Shown here: positions 56,359 to 64,000 of the stretch, piece by piece
How positions within the stretch are numbered: position 1 is the stretch's first letter
How the letters are laid out: every line of letters begins with the position of its first letter
NCBI RefSeq assembly: GCF_004324755.1
Contig: NZ_SDMQ01000010.1
Coordinates: forward strand, 1 to 64,000
DNA from: Propioniciclava sinopodophylli
Lineage (GTDB): Bacteria; Actinomycetota; Actinomycetes; Propionibacteriales; Propionibacteriaceae
DNA: 64,000 nt
Reading direction: 5' to 3'
Notes under the pieces: generated by a model
Database searches by the model: none
What the model was told of the DNA's origin: nothing
The model's input: the letters and a program-made list of their open reading frames with translations, nothing else
Position numbers and translations under genes: made by a program

Positions 56359-57378
56359 CTGTCGACCGAGTCCCGTCCCACCGCGACCCGACGCGTGACG
56401 ATCCCCGCGTCCATCCCCATGGTGAACATCGTCGGGCCGCGTGACGGTTTCCTCCGCATCCTCGAGCGCACGTTGGACGCCGATGTGCACGTCCGCGGCA
56501 ACGAGATCACGCTGGACGGCACCCCCGAAGGCGTTACCCAGGGCGCCGAGGTGCTCACCGAGATGGTGACCATCGTCCGCACCGGCCAGGGCCTCACCGA
56601 GGACGCCGTCGAGCGCATCGTCGGCATGACCGGCCAGGTCGGCGAACTGCACCCGGCCGAGGTGCTGACCCAGAGCATCTTGTCGTCGCGGGGGAGGACG
56701 ATCCGGCCCAAGACCCTGAACCAGAAGCGGTACGTGGACGCCATCGACGCCCACACCGTCGTGTTCGGCATCGGCCCGGCCGGCACCGGCAAGACCTACC
56801 TCGCCATGGCGAAGGCCGTCCAGGCGCTGCAGGCCAAGGAGATCAACCGGATCATCCTGACCCGGCCGGCCATCGAGGCCGGCGAGCGGCTCGGCTTCCT
56901 GCCCGGCACGCTGAACGACAAGATCGACCCCTACCTGCGGCCGTTGTACGACGCCCTGCACGACATGGTCGACGCCGAGTCGGTGCCCAAGCTCCTCACC
57001 GCCGGCACCATCGAGGTGGCGCCACTGGCCTACATGCGGGGCCGCAGCCTCAACGACGCGTTCATCATCCTTGACGAGGCCCAGAACACGTCGATGGAGC
57101 AGATGAAGATGTTCCTGACCCGCCTGGGTTTCAACTCCAAGATGGTCGTGACGGGTGACGTCACGCAGGTCGACCTTCCCGGCGGCACGAAGTCGGGCCT
57201 GCGCGAGGTGCAGTCGATCCTCGACGGCGTGGACGACATCGCCTTCTGCCAGCTCACCAACCAGGACGTCGTCCGCCACCGGCTGGTCGGCAAGATCGTC
57301 GCCGCCTACGACCGCTACGACGCCTCCCAGCCCACGCCGCACCGGCGAGAGCGCCAGGACAGGAAGGACCACGCATGA
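56359..57378 (+). CDS. phoH: PhoH-like ATPase
   Basis: 339 residues if translation begins at the CTG at 56359, which has GGAGG with 7-base spacing. The first standard start, GTG at 56395, has no ribosome site and would remove the STESRPTATRR segment. PhoH-like proteins (PhoL type) are RNA-linked ATPases: an N-terminal KH-like region, Walker A GIGPAGTGKTYLAMAKA, and DEAQNTSMEQMKMFLTRLG with TGDVTQVDLP. It overlaps ybeY by ATGA; the phoH-ybeY pair acts in rRNA processing. Confidence 0.93.
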   Translation: MSTESRPTATRRVTIPASIPMVNIVGPRDGFLRILERTLDADVHVRGNEITLDGTPEGVTQGAEVLTEMVTIVRTGQGLTEDAVERIVGMTGQVGELHPAEVLTQSILSSRGRTIRPKTLNQKRYVDAIDAHTVVFGIGPAGTGKTYLAMAKAVQALQAKEINRIILTRPAIEAGERLGFLPGTLNDKIDPYLRPLYDALHDMVDAESVPKLLTAGTIEVAPLAYMRGRSLNDAFIILDEAQNTSMEQMKMFLTRLGFNSKMVVTGDVTQVDLPGGTKSGLREVQSILDGVDDIAFCQLTNQDVVRHRLVGKIVAAYDRYDASQPTPHRRERQDRKDHA

Positions 57379-57827
57379 TCGACCTCAACAACGAGTCCGG
57401 CGTCGAGGTCGACGAGAAGCGCCTCGTCCAGCTCGCCCTCTTCGCGATGGAGGAGCTGCGGATCCACCCGCAGGCCGAGCTGTCGATCCTGCTGGTCGAC
57501 GAGAAGACCATGGCCGACTACCACCTGCGCTTCATGGACCTGCCCGGCCCCACCGACGTGCTCAGCTTCCCGATGGACGAGCTGCGACCGCCCTCCGACG
57601 ACGAGGAGCCCCCGCTGGGGCTGCTGGGCGACATCGTCCTGTGCCCGACCGTGACGGCCGCCCAGGCGGCCGAGAACGGGCGGACGCCGGAGTCGGAGGC
57701 CGACTACCTGCTGGTGCACGGGCTGCTGCACCTGCTCGGCTTCGACCACGCCGAGCCCGACGAGCACAAGGTGATGTTCGGGCTCAACGACCGGATCATC
57801 GCCGCCTGGGACGCCTCGCGCGCGTAA
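57375..57827 (+). CDS. ybeY: endoribonuclease YbeY
   Basis: 150 residues. The zinc-binding HGLLHLLGFDHAEPDEH (H-x3-H-x5-H) is complete, and LPGPTDVLSFPMDE and GDIVLCP are the other conserved blocks. It acts in 16S rRNA 3' maturation and 70S quality control. Coupled to phoH. A long inverted repeat follows 5 bases after the stop. Confidence 0.96.
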   Translation: MIDLNNESGVEVDEKRLVQLALFAMEELRIHPQAELSILLVDEKTMADYHLRFMDLPGPTDVLSFPMDELRPPSDDEEPPLGLLGDIVLCPTVTAAQAAENGRTPESEADYLLVHGLLHLLGFDHAEPDEHKVMFGLNDRIIAAWDASRA

Positions 57828-57831
57828 CTCA

Positions 57832-57862
57832 TGGGGTCGCCGTGCCAGGCACGGCGACCCCA
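57832..57862 (+). terminator. inverted-repeat terminator after ybeY
   Basis: A perfect 15-base inverted repeat (57832-57846 with 57848-57862) has a single central base, so the real loop is the central GCCAGGC. No T-run follows. It separates phoH-ybeY from the CNNM-era unit; the remaining 170 bases up to 58033 show no gene. Confidence 0.6.
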
Positions 57863-58033
57863 CGCGCCAGCTGTGGCCGGGGTGTTGAGCACGTTGTCGA
57901 GCAGCAGCGTGAGGACAGGTCTGTACTTCTGCAGCCCGAGGCACGTGAGCGGGGCCGGGCCCCGCCCACTGCCGACGGGCGTGTCCCCGCTAGACTGGCG
58001 GCCGTCGCCTACGAGGAGTCGTGATTTCAAGCG

Positions 58034-59422
58034 TTGACAGAGACTGAGTGGATCCTGCTCGGGGTCGCCCTCGCGTGCGTTCTGGTGGCGGGGTTCGTCA
58101 CGACGATGGAGACCGCCCTCCAGTCGTTCAGCAAGTCCCGCGCGGAGGGGCACGTCAAGAGGGGCGCCCGCAACGGTGAGCGCCTCCTGGAGGTCATGCA
58201 GGACCCGGCTCCCTTCCTGAACACCGCCCTGTTCCTGCGGATGGTCCTCGAGGTGACCGCGATCGTGCTCGTGGGCGTCGTCGTCTTCGGCCGGTTCGAC
58301 GCCCTGTGGGAGCGCCTGCTGTGGACGATCCTGCCCATGACGATCGTCTCCTTCGTTCTGCTCGGCGTGGCCGCGCGCACGCTGGGGCGCCAGCACGCCG
58401 ACGCGATCGCCCTGCGCACCGTCGGCCTGATCTCCACCCTGACGACGGTGGTCGGGCCCATCCCGCAGGTGCTGATCATCCTCGGCAACCTGGTCACGCC
58501 CGGCAGGGGGTTCACCGACGGCCCGTTCACCTCCGAGGCCGAACTGCGCGAGATGGTCGACATGGCCGAGGCGTCCGACCTCATCGAGGCGGGTGAACGC
58601 CGCATGATCCACCAGGTCTTCGAACTCGGCGACACCATCGTCAAGGAGCTCATGGTGCCCCGCACCGAGATGGTGTGGATCGAGGCCGACAAGACGCTGC
58701 GCCAGGGCCTCAGCCTCGCGCTGCGCAGCGGCTACTCGCGCATCCCCGTCATCGGCAACGATGTCGACGACGTTCTGGGCATCCTCTACCTCAAGGACCT
58801 CATCCGCCGCTCCTACGACAACCCGACCTCGCAGTCGAGTGAGACCGTGGCGTCGCTGATGCGCCCGCCGACGTTCTGCCCCGACTCCAAGCCCGTGGAC
58901 GGCCTCCTCAGGGAGATGCAGCTCACGCGCAGCCACGTCGTGATCGTCGTGGACGAGTTCGGCGGCACCGCCGGCCTGGCCACCATCGAGGACATCCTGG
59001 AGGAGATCGTCGGCGAGATCGTCGACGAGTACGACGAGGAGATCCCGCCGTACGTCCGCCTCGCCGACGGTCGCTTCCGGGTATCCAGCCGCCTGCCCGT
59101 CGACGAGCTGGGTGAGCTGTTCGGTCTGCGCGTGGACGACGAGGACGTCGACACCGTGCTCGGCCTGATGGCCAAGCAGCTGAACAAGATCCCGATCCCC
59201 GGCTCGGTCGTCGAGTGGGAGGGTATCGAGCTGGTGGCGGAGCGGGCGTCCGGTCGCCGCCACGCCATCCAGACCGTGGTCGCCGGCCTGATCGACGAGT
59301 CCGCCGACTCCGAGGTGGCCGTGGACGCCACCGTCGAGTTGGCGGCCGCCTCCGCCCACGAGTCCGGACGCCGTCGCCTCGACGTGCGCTCCCCGGCCAG
59401 CCCGACCAAGGAGGACGCATGA
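58034..59422 (+). CDS. CNNM/CorC-type membrane protein 1 (hemolysin C-like)
   Basis: 462 residues on a TTG start. The DUF21 transmembrane domain (about 1-190) includes ETALQSFSKSRAEGHVK. The CBS pair (about 205-330) has VPRTEMVWIEADKTLRQGL and VVDEFGGTAGLATIEDILEEIVG, and a CorC/HlyC transporter-associated domain (about 345-435) has FRVSSRLPVDELGELFG. The family is linked to Mg2+/Co2+ efflux. Position just before era is conserved in bacteria. It overlaps era by ATGA. Confidence 0.92.
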   Translation: MTETEWILLGVALACVLVAGFVTTMETALQSFSKSRAEGHVKRGARNGERLLEVMQDPAPFLNTALFLRMVLEVTAIVLVGVVVFGRFDALWERLLWTILPMTIVSFVLLGVAARTLGRQHADAIALRTVGLISTLTTVVGPIPQVLIILGNLVTPGRGFTDGPFTSEAELREMVDMAEASDLIEAGERRMIHQVFELGDTIVKELMVPRTEMVWIEADKTLRQGLSLALRSGYSRIPVIGNDVDDVLGILYLKDLIRRSYDNPTSQSSETVASLMRPPTFCPDSKPVDGLLREMQLTRSHVVIVVDEFGGTAGLATIEDILEEIVGEIVDEYDEEIPPYVRLADGRFRVSSRLPVDELGELFGLRVDDEDVDTVLGLMAKQLNKIPIPGSVVEWEGIELVAERASGRRHAIQTVVAGLIDESADSEVAVDATVELAAASAHESGRRRLDVRSPASPTKEDA

Positions 59423-60435
59423 GCGACCCCGACTACGACGCGAGCGGCCTGGACGCCGCCGAGCTGGCGCTGCTCAGGCAGGCCGGCGCGCCGGCCCCCG
59501 GGCCGATTCCCTTCAAGGAGGGCCACCGCTCCGGTTTCGCGTGCTTCGTCGGACGCCCCAACGCCGGCAAGTCGACCCTGACGAACGCGATCGTCGGGGA
59601 GAAGATCGCGATCACCTCCTCCAAGCCGCAGACCACCCGCCGCATCATCCGCGGCATCGTCAGCACCGAGGACGCCCAACTCGTCCTGGTCGACACCCCC
59701 GGCCTTCACCGGCCGCGCACCCTGCTCGGCGAGCGCCTCAACGACCTCGTCCACGAGACGTGGGGCACGGTGGACGTCATCGGCGTCTGCCTGCCCTGCA
59801 GCCAGCGCATCGGCCCCGGCGACGAGTACCTGCTCAAGGAGATCGCCTCCCTGCCGCGGCGTCCGAAGCTGGTGGCCCTGGCCACCAAGACCGACCTGGT
59901 CAGCCGCGAACGCATCGGCCAGCACCTGATGAAGATCGCCTCGCTGGAGGAGGAGCTCGGCATCCGTTGGGAGGCCGTGATCCCCGTCAGCGCGCTGACC
60001 GGCGACCAGGTGCAGATCGTCGTCGACGAGATCATGGCCCACCTGCCGCCCGGCCCGCCGCTGTTCCCGGACGGCGAGGTCACCGACGAGCCCGACGAGA
60101 CGCGCATCGCCGAGTTCATCCGCGAGGCCGCGCTGGAGGGCGTCAGCGACGAGCTGCCGCACTCGATCGCCGTCGTCATCGACGAGATGAACCCGCGCGC
60201 CGACCGCCCAGCCGACAAGCCGATGATGGACATCTTCGCCAGCATCGTCGTCGAGCGGGAGTCCCAGAAGGGCATCCTCATCGGCCACCGCGGCGAGCGC
60301 CTCAAGCAGGTCGGCCAGGAGGCGCGCCTCCAGGCCAAGGAGCTGCTCGGCATGCCCGTGCACCTGTCGCTGCACGTCAAGGTGATGCCGGACTGGCAGC
60401 GCGACCCCAAGTACCTCAACCGCCTCGGCTTCTGA
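59419..60435 (+). CDS. era: GTPase Era
   Basis: 338 residues, with about 38 extra N-terminal residues compared with E. coli Era. G1 is GRPNAGKSTL (from residue 45), G2 TTRRIIRG, G3 DTPGLHRP; G4 is degenerate, reading ATKTDLV. The C-terminal KH domain contains GILIGHRGERLKQVGQEAR. Era binds the 3' end of 16S rRNA in 30S assembly, alongside YbeY. Coupled to the CNNM gene upstream. Confidence 0.95.
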   Translation: MSDPDYDASGLDAAELALLRQAGAPAPGPIPFKEGHRSGFACFVGRPNAGKSTLTNAIVGEKIAITSSKPQTTRRIIRGIVSTEDAQLVLVDTPGLHRPRTLLGERLNDLVHETWGTVDVIGVCLPCSQRIGPGDEYLLKEIASLPRRPKLVALATKTDLVSRERIGQHLMKIASLEEELGIRWEAVIPVSALTGDQVQIVVDEIMAHLPPGPPLFPDGEVTDEPDETRIAEFIREAALEGVSDELPHSIAVVIDEMNPRADRPADKPMMDIFASIVVERESQKGILIGHRGERLKQVGQEARLQAKELLGMPVHLSLHVKVMPDWQRDPKYLNRLGF

Positions 60436-60467
60436 GGACCCTTGTGAGTCCTGACATACTGAGGCCC

Positions 60468-60536
60468 ATGCCGCACGACCCATCGGAGCCTCCCAGTCAG
60501 CGACGTGACCGCGAACACTGGGGGGCTGGGCGATGA
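60468..60536 (+). CDS. 22-residue mini-ORF coupled to the second CNNM gene
   Basis: ATG at 60468 begins MPHDPSEPPSQRRDREHWGA, ending GR. CATACT lies 7 bases before the ATG, the leaderless spacing, and the stop overlaps the CNNM start by ATGA. The following gene has a GGGGGG-rich but no clear ribosome site of its own, so the mini-ORF may exist to bring ribosomes to it. No run of a single regulatory amino acid is present, so attenuation is unlikely. Confidence 0.45.
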   Translation: MPHDPSEPPSQRRDREHWGAGR

Positions 60537-61888
60537 CGCCGATCGTCTCCTTGGGCATCGGCGTCGTGGTGGTGCTGTTCATCACGGCCTTCACCGGCTA
60601 CTTCGTCGCGCAGGAGTTCGCCTACGTGGCGGTCGACCGCTCCCGGCTCGCCAGCCGCGCGGCTGCCGGTGACGAGAGAGCCGTCAAGACCCTCGAGATA
60701 ACGCGCCGCACGTCGTTCATGCTGTCCGGCGCCCAGCTCGGCATCACCGTCACCGGCCTGCTCGTCGGCTACGTGGCCGAGCCGCTGATCGGCCAGGCGC
60801 TCGGCTCCCTGGTCAGCGGTGGTGCCAGCACCGCCATCGCCGTCACCGTCGGCGGCATCGTCGCCATCGTGTTCTCCACGCTGGTACAGATGCTGTTCGG
60901 CGAACTCTTCCCCAAGAACTACGCGATCGCGAGGTCGGCGGAGGTGGCCGACGCGCTCACTCCGTCCACGCGCCTGTACCTGACGATCTTCGGCCCGCTG
61001 ATCTGGATCTTCGACAAGTCCGCCGAGCTGCTGCTGCGCGCCCTGCGCATCGAGCCCGTCCACGACGTCGAGGACACGGCCTCGGCCACCGACCTCGAGC
61101 GCGTCGTGGACGCCTCGCGCCGCGACGGCACGCTGTCGGAGGAACTGGGCCTCATCATCGACCGGATCATCGACTTCCCGCGCCGCGACGTGCAGCACGC
61201 CATGGTGCCCCGGGTCGCGGTCGACACCGTGCGCGACACCGCGACGATCGCCGAGGTCCGCGCGCTGATGGCCACCGGCCACACCCGCTACCCGGTGCTC
61301 GACCCCGAGGAGGGCATCGTCGGCGTGGTCGCGCTCGTCGACGTGCTGGACGCCACCGACCGACCGGACGAGCCCGTCACCACCATCGCCCGCGAGGCGC
61401 TGATCCTGCCCGAGTTCATGTCGCTGCCGGACGCCCAGCAGGAGCTGCGCGACACCGGCCAGGAGATGGCCTGCGTCGTCGACGAGTTCGGCAGCTTCAC
61501 CGGCGTCGTCACGCTGGAGGACCTGGTCGAGGAGATCGTCGGTGAGCTGACCGACGAGCACGACCCCGACGACCCCGACTACCTGCCGAGCGAGACCGAC
61601 GGCGTGTGGGTCATGGCCGGCGACGTGCACGTCGACGAGGTCGAGCGCGCGCTCGGGCTCGACATGCCGCCCGGCGACCACGAGACCATCGCCGGCCTGA
61701 TCATCGAGGTCCTCGGCGCCCTGCCTGAGGTGGGGGAACAGGTCACCCTCGACCTCGAACCGACCGCCGCCCAGCTCGCCCTTGACGGCGATGCCCGCGC
61801 CCGGCGGGTGCTCATCGAGGTGCTCGCCATCGAACGCCACGTGCCCTCGCGTGTGCGCGTGAGCCTCCCGGACGGAGACCCTGCATGA
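60533..61888 (+). CDS. CNNM/CorC-type membrane protein 2
   Basis: 451 residues. DUF21 region with four helices (about 1-190, TGYFVAQEFAYVAVDRSRL, LFGELFPKNYAIAR), CBS pair (about 215-340, MVPRVAVDTVRDTATIAEV, VVDEFGSFTGVVTLEDLVEE) and C-terminal CorC domain (about 350-440). It has the QEF/GELFPKN layout of the YhdP/YfjD (PaeA-like) subgroup. It overlaps the next paralogue by ATGA; such tandem pairs are common in actinomycetes. Confidence 0.92.
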   Translation: MTPIVSLGIGVVVVLFITAFTGYFVAQEFAYVAVDRSRLASRAAAGDERAVKTLEITRRTSFMLSGAQLGITVTGLLVGYVAEPLIGQALGSLVSGGASTAIAVTVGGIVAIVFSTLVQMLFGELFPKNYAIARSAEVADALTPSTRLYLTIFGPLIWIFDKSAELLLRALRIEPVHDVEDTASATDLERVVDASRRDGTLSEELGLIIDRIIDFPRRDVQHAMVPRVAVDTVRDTATIAEVRALMATGHTRYPVLDPEEGIVGVVALVDVLDATDRPDEPVTTIAREALILPEFMSLPDAQQELRDTGQEMACVVDEFGSFTGVVTLEDLVEEIVGELTDEHDPDDPDYLPSETDGVWVMAGDVHVDEVERALGLDMPPGDHETIAGLIIEVLGALPEVGEQVTLDLEPTAAQLALDGDARARRVLIEVLAIERHVPSRVRVSLPDGDPA

Positions 61889-62940
61889 CGCCCCTCGAGA
61901 CCGGCATGGGCGGATGGGCCGTCGCCGGCTGGACCGCCCTGCTCATCGTGCTGAGCGCCTTCTTCGTGGCCGCCGAGTTCGCCCTGATGGCCGCGAAGCA
62001 GCACCGCCTCGAGGAGCGCGCGGGGTCGGCCGCCGGCCGAGCCGCGCTGCGCAACTCCGCCGAGCTGACGCTCGTGCTGGCCGGCTCCCAGCTCGGCATC
62101 ACCGTCTGCACGCTGGCGCTGGGCGCCATCACCAAGCCCGCCGTGCACCATGCGCTGACGCCGCTGCTGGCGGCGTGGGGCATCCCGCTGGCCGTGGCCG
62201 ACGTGGCCTCCTTCGTGCTCGCGCTGGTCTTCGTCACCTTCCTGCACCTGGTGGTCGGCGAGATGGCCCCCAAGTCGTGGGCGATCGCGCACCCCGAGCA
62301 GTCCTCGGTGCTGCTGGCCCTGCCGATGCGCGCCTTCATGTTCGTGATGCGCCCGGTGCTCGTCGCCATGAACTCCGCCGCCAACTGGCTGGTGCGCAAG
62401 GCGGGGGCCACCCCGGTCGACGAGCTGTCGGCCGGTCAGGACGCCGCCGGCCTGCGCCAGCTGGTCGAGCACTCCGCGAACGTGGGGGCCCTGGACGCGC
62501 GCTACCACCAGTCCCTGACCAGCGTGCTGACGCTGCGCGACCAGACGGTCGCCGACGTGCTCCCGCCGGGGCAGGAGCTGGCGTGGGTACCGGCCGACGC
62601 CACGCTGGCTGACGTCCAGGCCGCCACCCGGCAGCACCGCCACCTGCGCGTGCTGCTGCGCGAGGGGGGCCGCACGGTGGGTGTCGTGCACGTCCGCGAC
62701 ACCCTCGCCGAACCGGACCTGACCCGTCCGGCCCGCGAGATCGCCCGCGAGCCGGTCCTGCTGCCTCACGACACGCACCTGGCCGAGGCGCTCAAGCGCA
62801 TCCGGCAGGCACGCACGCAGTTGGCCATCGTGACGCGCGGGGAGGACGAGCTGGGCGTCATCACGCTGCAGGACGTGCTGCCGGCCCTGATGCCGACCGC
62901 CATCCTGGAGGAGGAGACGGTCGCGACGACCGCGCACTGA
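61885..62940 (+). CDS. CNNM-type membrane protein 3 (no CorC domain)
   Basis: 351 residues. DUF21 helices (about 1-185, AEFALMAAKQHRLEERAG, VVGEMAPKSWAIAHPEQ) and a CBS pair (about 205-340) are present, but the C-terminal CorC domain of its two neighbours is missing. The second CBS has ELGVITLQDVLPALMP. It likely forms a heterodimer with the preceding paralogue, given the ATGA coupling and matching DUF21 domains. Substrate inferred to be divalent cations. Confidence 0.9.
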   Translation: MTPLETGMGGWAVAGWTALLIVLSAFFVAAEFALMAAKQHRLEERAGSAAGRAALRNSAELTLVLAGSQLGITVCTLALGAITKPAVHHALTPLLAAWGIPLAVADVASFVLALVFVTFLHLVVGEMAPKSWAIAHPEQSSVLLALPMRAFMFVMRPVLVAMNSAANWLVRKAGATPVDELSAGQDAAGLRQLVEHSANVGALDARYHQSLTSVLTLRDQTVADVLPPGQELAWVPADATLADVQAATRQHRHLRVLLREGGRTVGVVHVRDTLAEPDLTRPAREIAREPVLLPHDTHLAEALKRIRQARTQLAIVTRGEDELGVITLQDVLPALMPTAILEEETVATTAH

Positions 62941-62991
62941 GGTGGCGTCCGTCCGCGTGTCGGACGCCGTGGGCGCCCGCGGAGGTGGGTG

Positions 62992-62997
62992 TAAGGT
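62992..62997 (+). promoter_or_regulatory. -10 hexamer TAAGGT for the leuA leader transcript
   Basis: TAAGGT is followed by 7 bases and the ATG of the leuA leader peptide at 63005, as in the leuS leader. Confidence 0.55.
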
Positions 62998-63004
62998 GAC
63001 GCCC

Positions 63005-63049
63005 ATGGCTTGGGCGAACCTGCTTCTTGGTCGCCGCAGCGAGGCCTAG
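63005..63049 (+). CDS. leuA leader peptide
   Basis: 14 residues, MAWANLLLGRRSEA, with three consecutive Leu codons CTG-CTT-CTT. It lies about 110 bases before leuA, behind a leaderless promoter. Leucine-rich leader peptides before leuA are known in actinomycetes. The CTTCTTGG word followed by GCCGC is shared with the leuS leader at 17293, suggesting one control mechanism for making and charging leucine. Confidence 0.75.
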   Translation: MAWANLLLGRRSEA

Positions 63050-63053
63050 GGCT

Positions 63054-63139
63054 CCTCACCGTCGTCGGAGAGGGTGAGCCGGTCGGGCTTCCTCGTTGCG
63101 GAGAGTCTCCATGCGCCTGGCACCCCCATCCGCCTTTTT
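63054..63139 (+). promoter_or_regulatory. leuA attenuator region
   Basis: CTCACC (near 63054) can pair with GGTGAG (near 63073). A later GCGGA (63098-63102) can pair with TCCGC (63129-63133), which is followed by CTTTTT. The second pairing has a long loop and is weaker than the leuS terminator, so whether this is a terminator or a pseudoknot-type element is open. Confidence 0.45.
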
Positions 63140-63155
63140 CGTGTGAGGAACCACC

Positions 63156-64000
63156 ATGACCACCAGCACCACTTTCGGTACCCGTGTCCAGTCCGGTGTA
63201 CCGGTCCAGCAGCCCAGCCCGATGCCGTTCCACCGCTACAAGGCCTTTGAGCCCGTGGACGTCCCCGACCGCACGTGGCCGTCCAAGAAGATCACCCAGG
63301 CGCCGCGCTGGCTGTCGACCGACCTGCGTGACGGCAACCAGGCCCTGATCGACCCGATGACCGTGGCCCGCAAGCTGAAGATGTTCGACCTGCTGGTCTC
63401 CATGGGCTACAAGGAGATCGAGGTCGGCTTCCCGTCGGCGTCCCAGACCGACTTCGACTTCGTCCGCCGCCTGGTCGTCGAGGACCGCATCCCCGACGAC
63501 GTCCAGATCTCGGTGCTGACCCAGGCGCGCGAGGACCTGATCTCGCGCACCGCCGAGTCGCTGGTCGGCGTCAAGCGCGCCAACATCCACATGTACAACG
63601 CGACCGCGGAGATGTTCCGCCGCGTTGTTTTCGGCATCGACGAGGCCCAGTGCATCGCGATGGCCACCCGCGGCACCGAGATGGTCATGAAGTACGCCGA
63701 GCAGTTCCTGGGCGAGACCGAGTTCGGTTACCAGTACAGCCCGGAGATCTTCACCCAGACCCCGACCGACTTCGCCGTCGAGGTCTGCAACGCCGTCGCC
63801 GACGTGTGGCAGCCCGGCCCCGACCGCGAGATCATCTTCAACCTGCCCGCCACGGTCGAGATGAGCACTCCCAACACCTATGCCGACCAGATCGAGTACT
63901 TCATCCGCAACATCCGCAACCGCGAGTTCGTGGCCGTCTCCCTGCACCCGCACAACGACCGCGGCACCGCGGTGGCGGCGTCCGAGCTGGGGATGATGGC
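63156..64000 (+). CDS. leuA: 2-isopropylmalate synthase (partial, cut by window end)
   Basis: The first 281 codons of a larger gene. The enzyme condenses acetyl-CoA with 2-ketoisovalerate, the first committed step of leucine synthesis. MPFHRYKAFEPVDVPDRTWP at the N-terminus is the actinobacterial (M. tuberculosis-like) long form of about 600 residues. WLSTDLRDGNQALIDPM carries the metal Asp and catalytic Arg, and SLHPHNDRGTA the metal His. GTGAGGAACC precedes the ATG. The C-terminal leucine-sensing domain lies beyond the window. Confidence 0.95.
   Translation, partial: MTTSTTFGTRVQSGVPVQQPSPMPFHRYKAFEPVDVPDRTWPSKKITQAPRWLSTDLRDGNQALIDPMTVARKLKMFDLLVSMGYKEIEVGFPSASQTDFDFVRRLVVEDRIPDDVQISVLTQAREDLISRTAESLVGVKRANIHMYNATAEMFRRVVFGIDEAQCIAMATRGTEMVMKYAEQFLGETEFGYQYSPEIFTQTPTDFAVEVCNAVADVWQPGPDREIIFNLPATVEMSTPNTYADQIEYFIRNIRNREFVAVSLHPHNDRGTAVAASELGMM

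Overview
The window is GC-rich (about 70% by eye), densely coding bacterial chromosome. Gene content and order (obg-proB-proA-nadD-rsfS; leuS-comEA-comEC-holA-rpsT-lepA-hemW-hrcA-dnaJ-rsmE; phoH-ybeY-CNNM-era; leuA of the long actinobacterial type), many GTG and TTG starts, DUF3097, DUF4192 and DUF5709 proteins and a DUF222/HNH gene point to an actinomycete, perhaps of the Propionibacteriaceae. The phylum is well supported; the family is a guess.

Layout. 1-750: an unassigned stretch and an HTH-like gene with an odd tail. 760-8317 (+): S4 protein, glycerate kinase, obg, proline synthesis (proB, proA), nadD, rsfS and a histidine phosphatase. 8333-15230 (-): purine nucleoside phosphorylase, tRNA-Ala(GGC), a CBS-ACT protein, a complete branched-chain amino acid ABC transporter (livFGMHK) and a membrane-anchored protein. 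15342-27412 (mostly +): DUF4192, a PfkB kinase, leuS behind a leader-peptide attenuator, competence genes comEA/comEC, holA, rpsT, lepA. 27434-35351: small housekeeping genes on both strands, including a rhomboid protease, an MTAP-type phosphorylase, a DUF222/HNH gene between repeats, hemW, DUF3097, a HisN-like phosphatase and an MBL hydrolase. 35391-39696 (+): CIRCE-hrcA-dnaJ-rsmE-tgt.

39804-55066 (+) is the most unusual block: PP2C phosphatase, FHA protein, membrane Ser/Thr kinase, second FHA-like protein, a 2060-residue surface protein with Ig-like and fibronectin III modules, MoxR ATPase, DUF58 protein and a membrane transglutaminase-like protein, nearly all coupled by ATGA, GTGA or TTGA overlaps. 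This matches the architecture called the PFNA cluster in bifidobacteria (kinase, Fn3, AAA ATPase, DUF58, transglutaminase). Here the transglutaminase-like protein has lost its whole catalytic triad and the kinase activation segment is atypical, so the unit looks like a phospho-regulated surface assembly rather than a simple enzyme set.

55026-64000: a YhhQ-type queuosine-precursor transporter, DUF5709, phoH (probable CTG start), ybeY, era and three CNNM/CorC-like proteins, a 22-codon coupled ORF, and the start of leuA behind its own Leu leader peptide; leuA is cut by the window end.

Three regulatory themes stand out. Many transcription units begin with a TANNNT hexamer 6-8 bases before the start codon, the signature of leaderless mRNA. 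Both leuS and leuA are preceded by leaderless mini-ORFs with tandem CTT leucine codons, and that of leuS is followed by a textbook intrinsic terminator. Tgt and YhhQ together suggest queuosine salvage. No CRISPR array, insertion sequence or prophage was seen.
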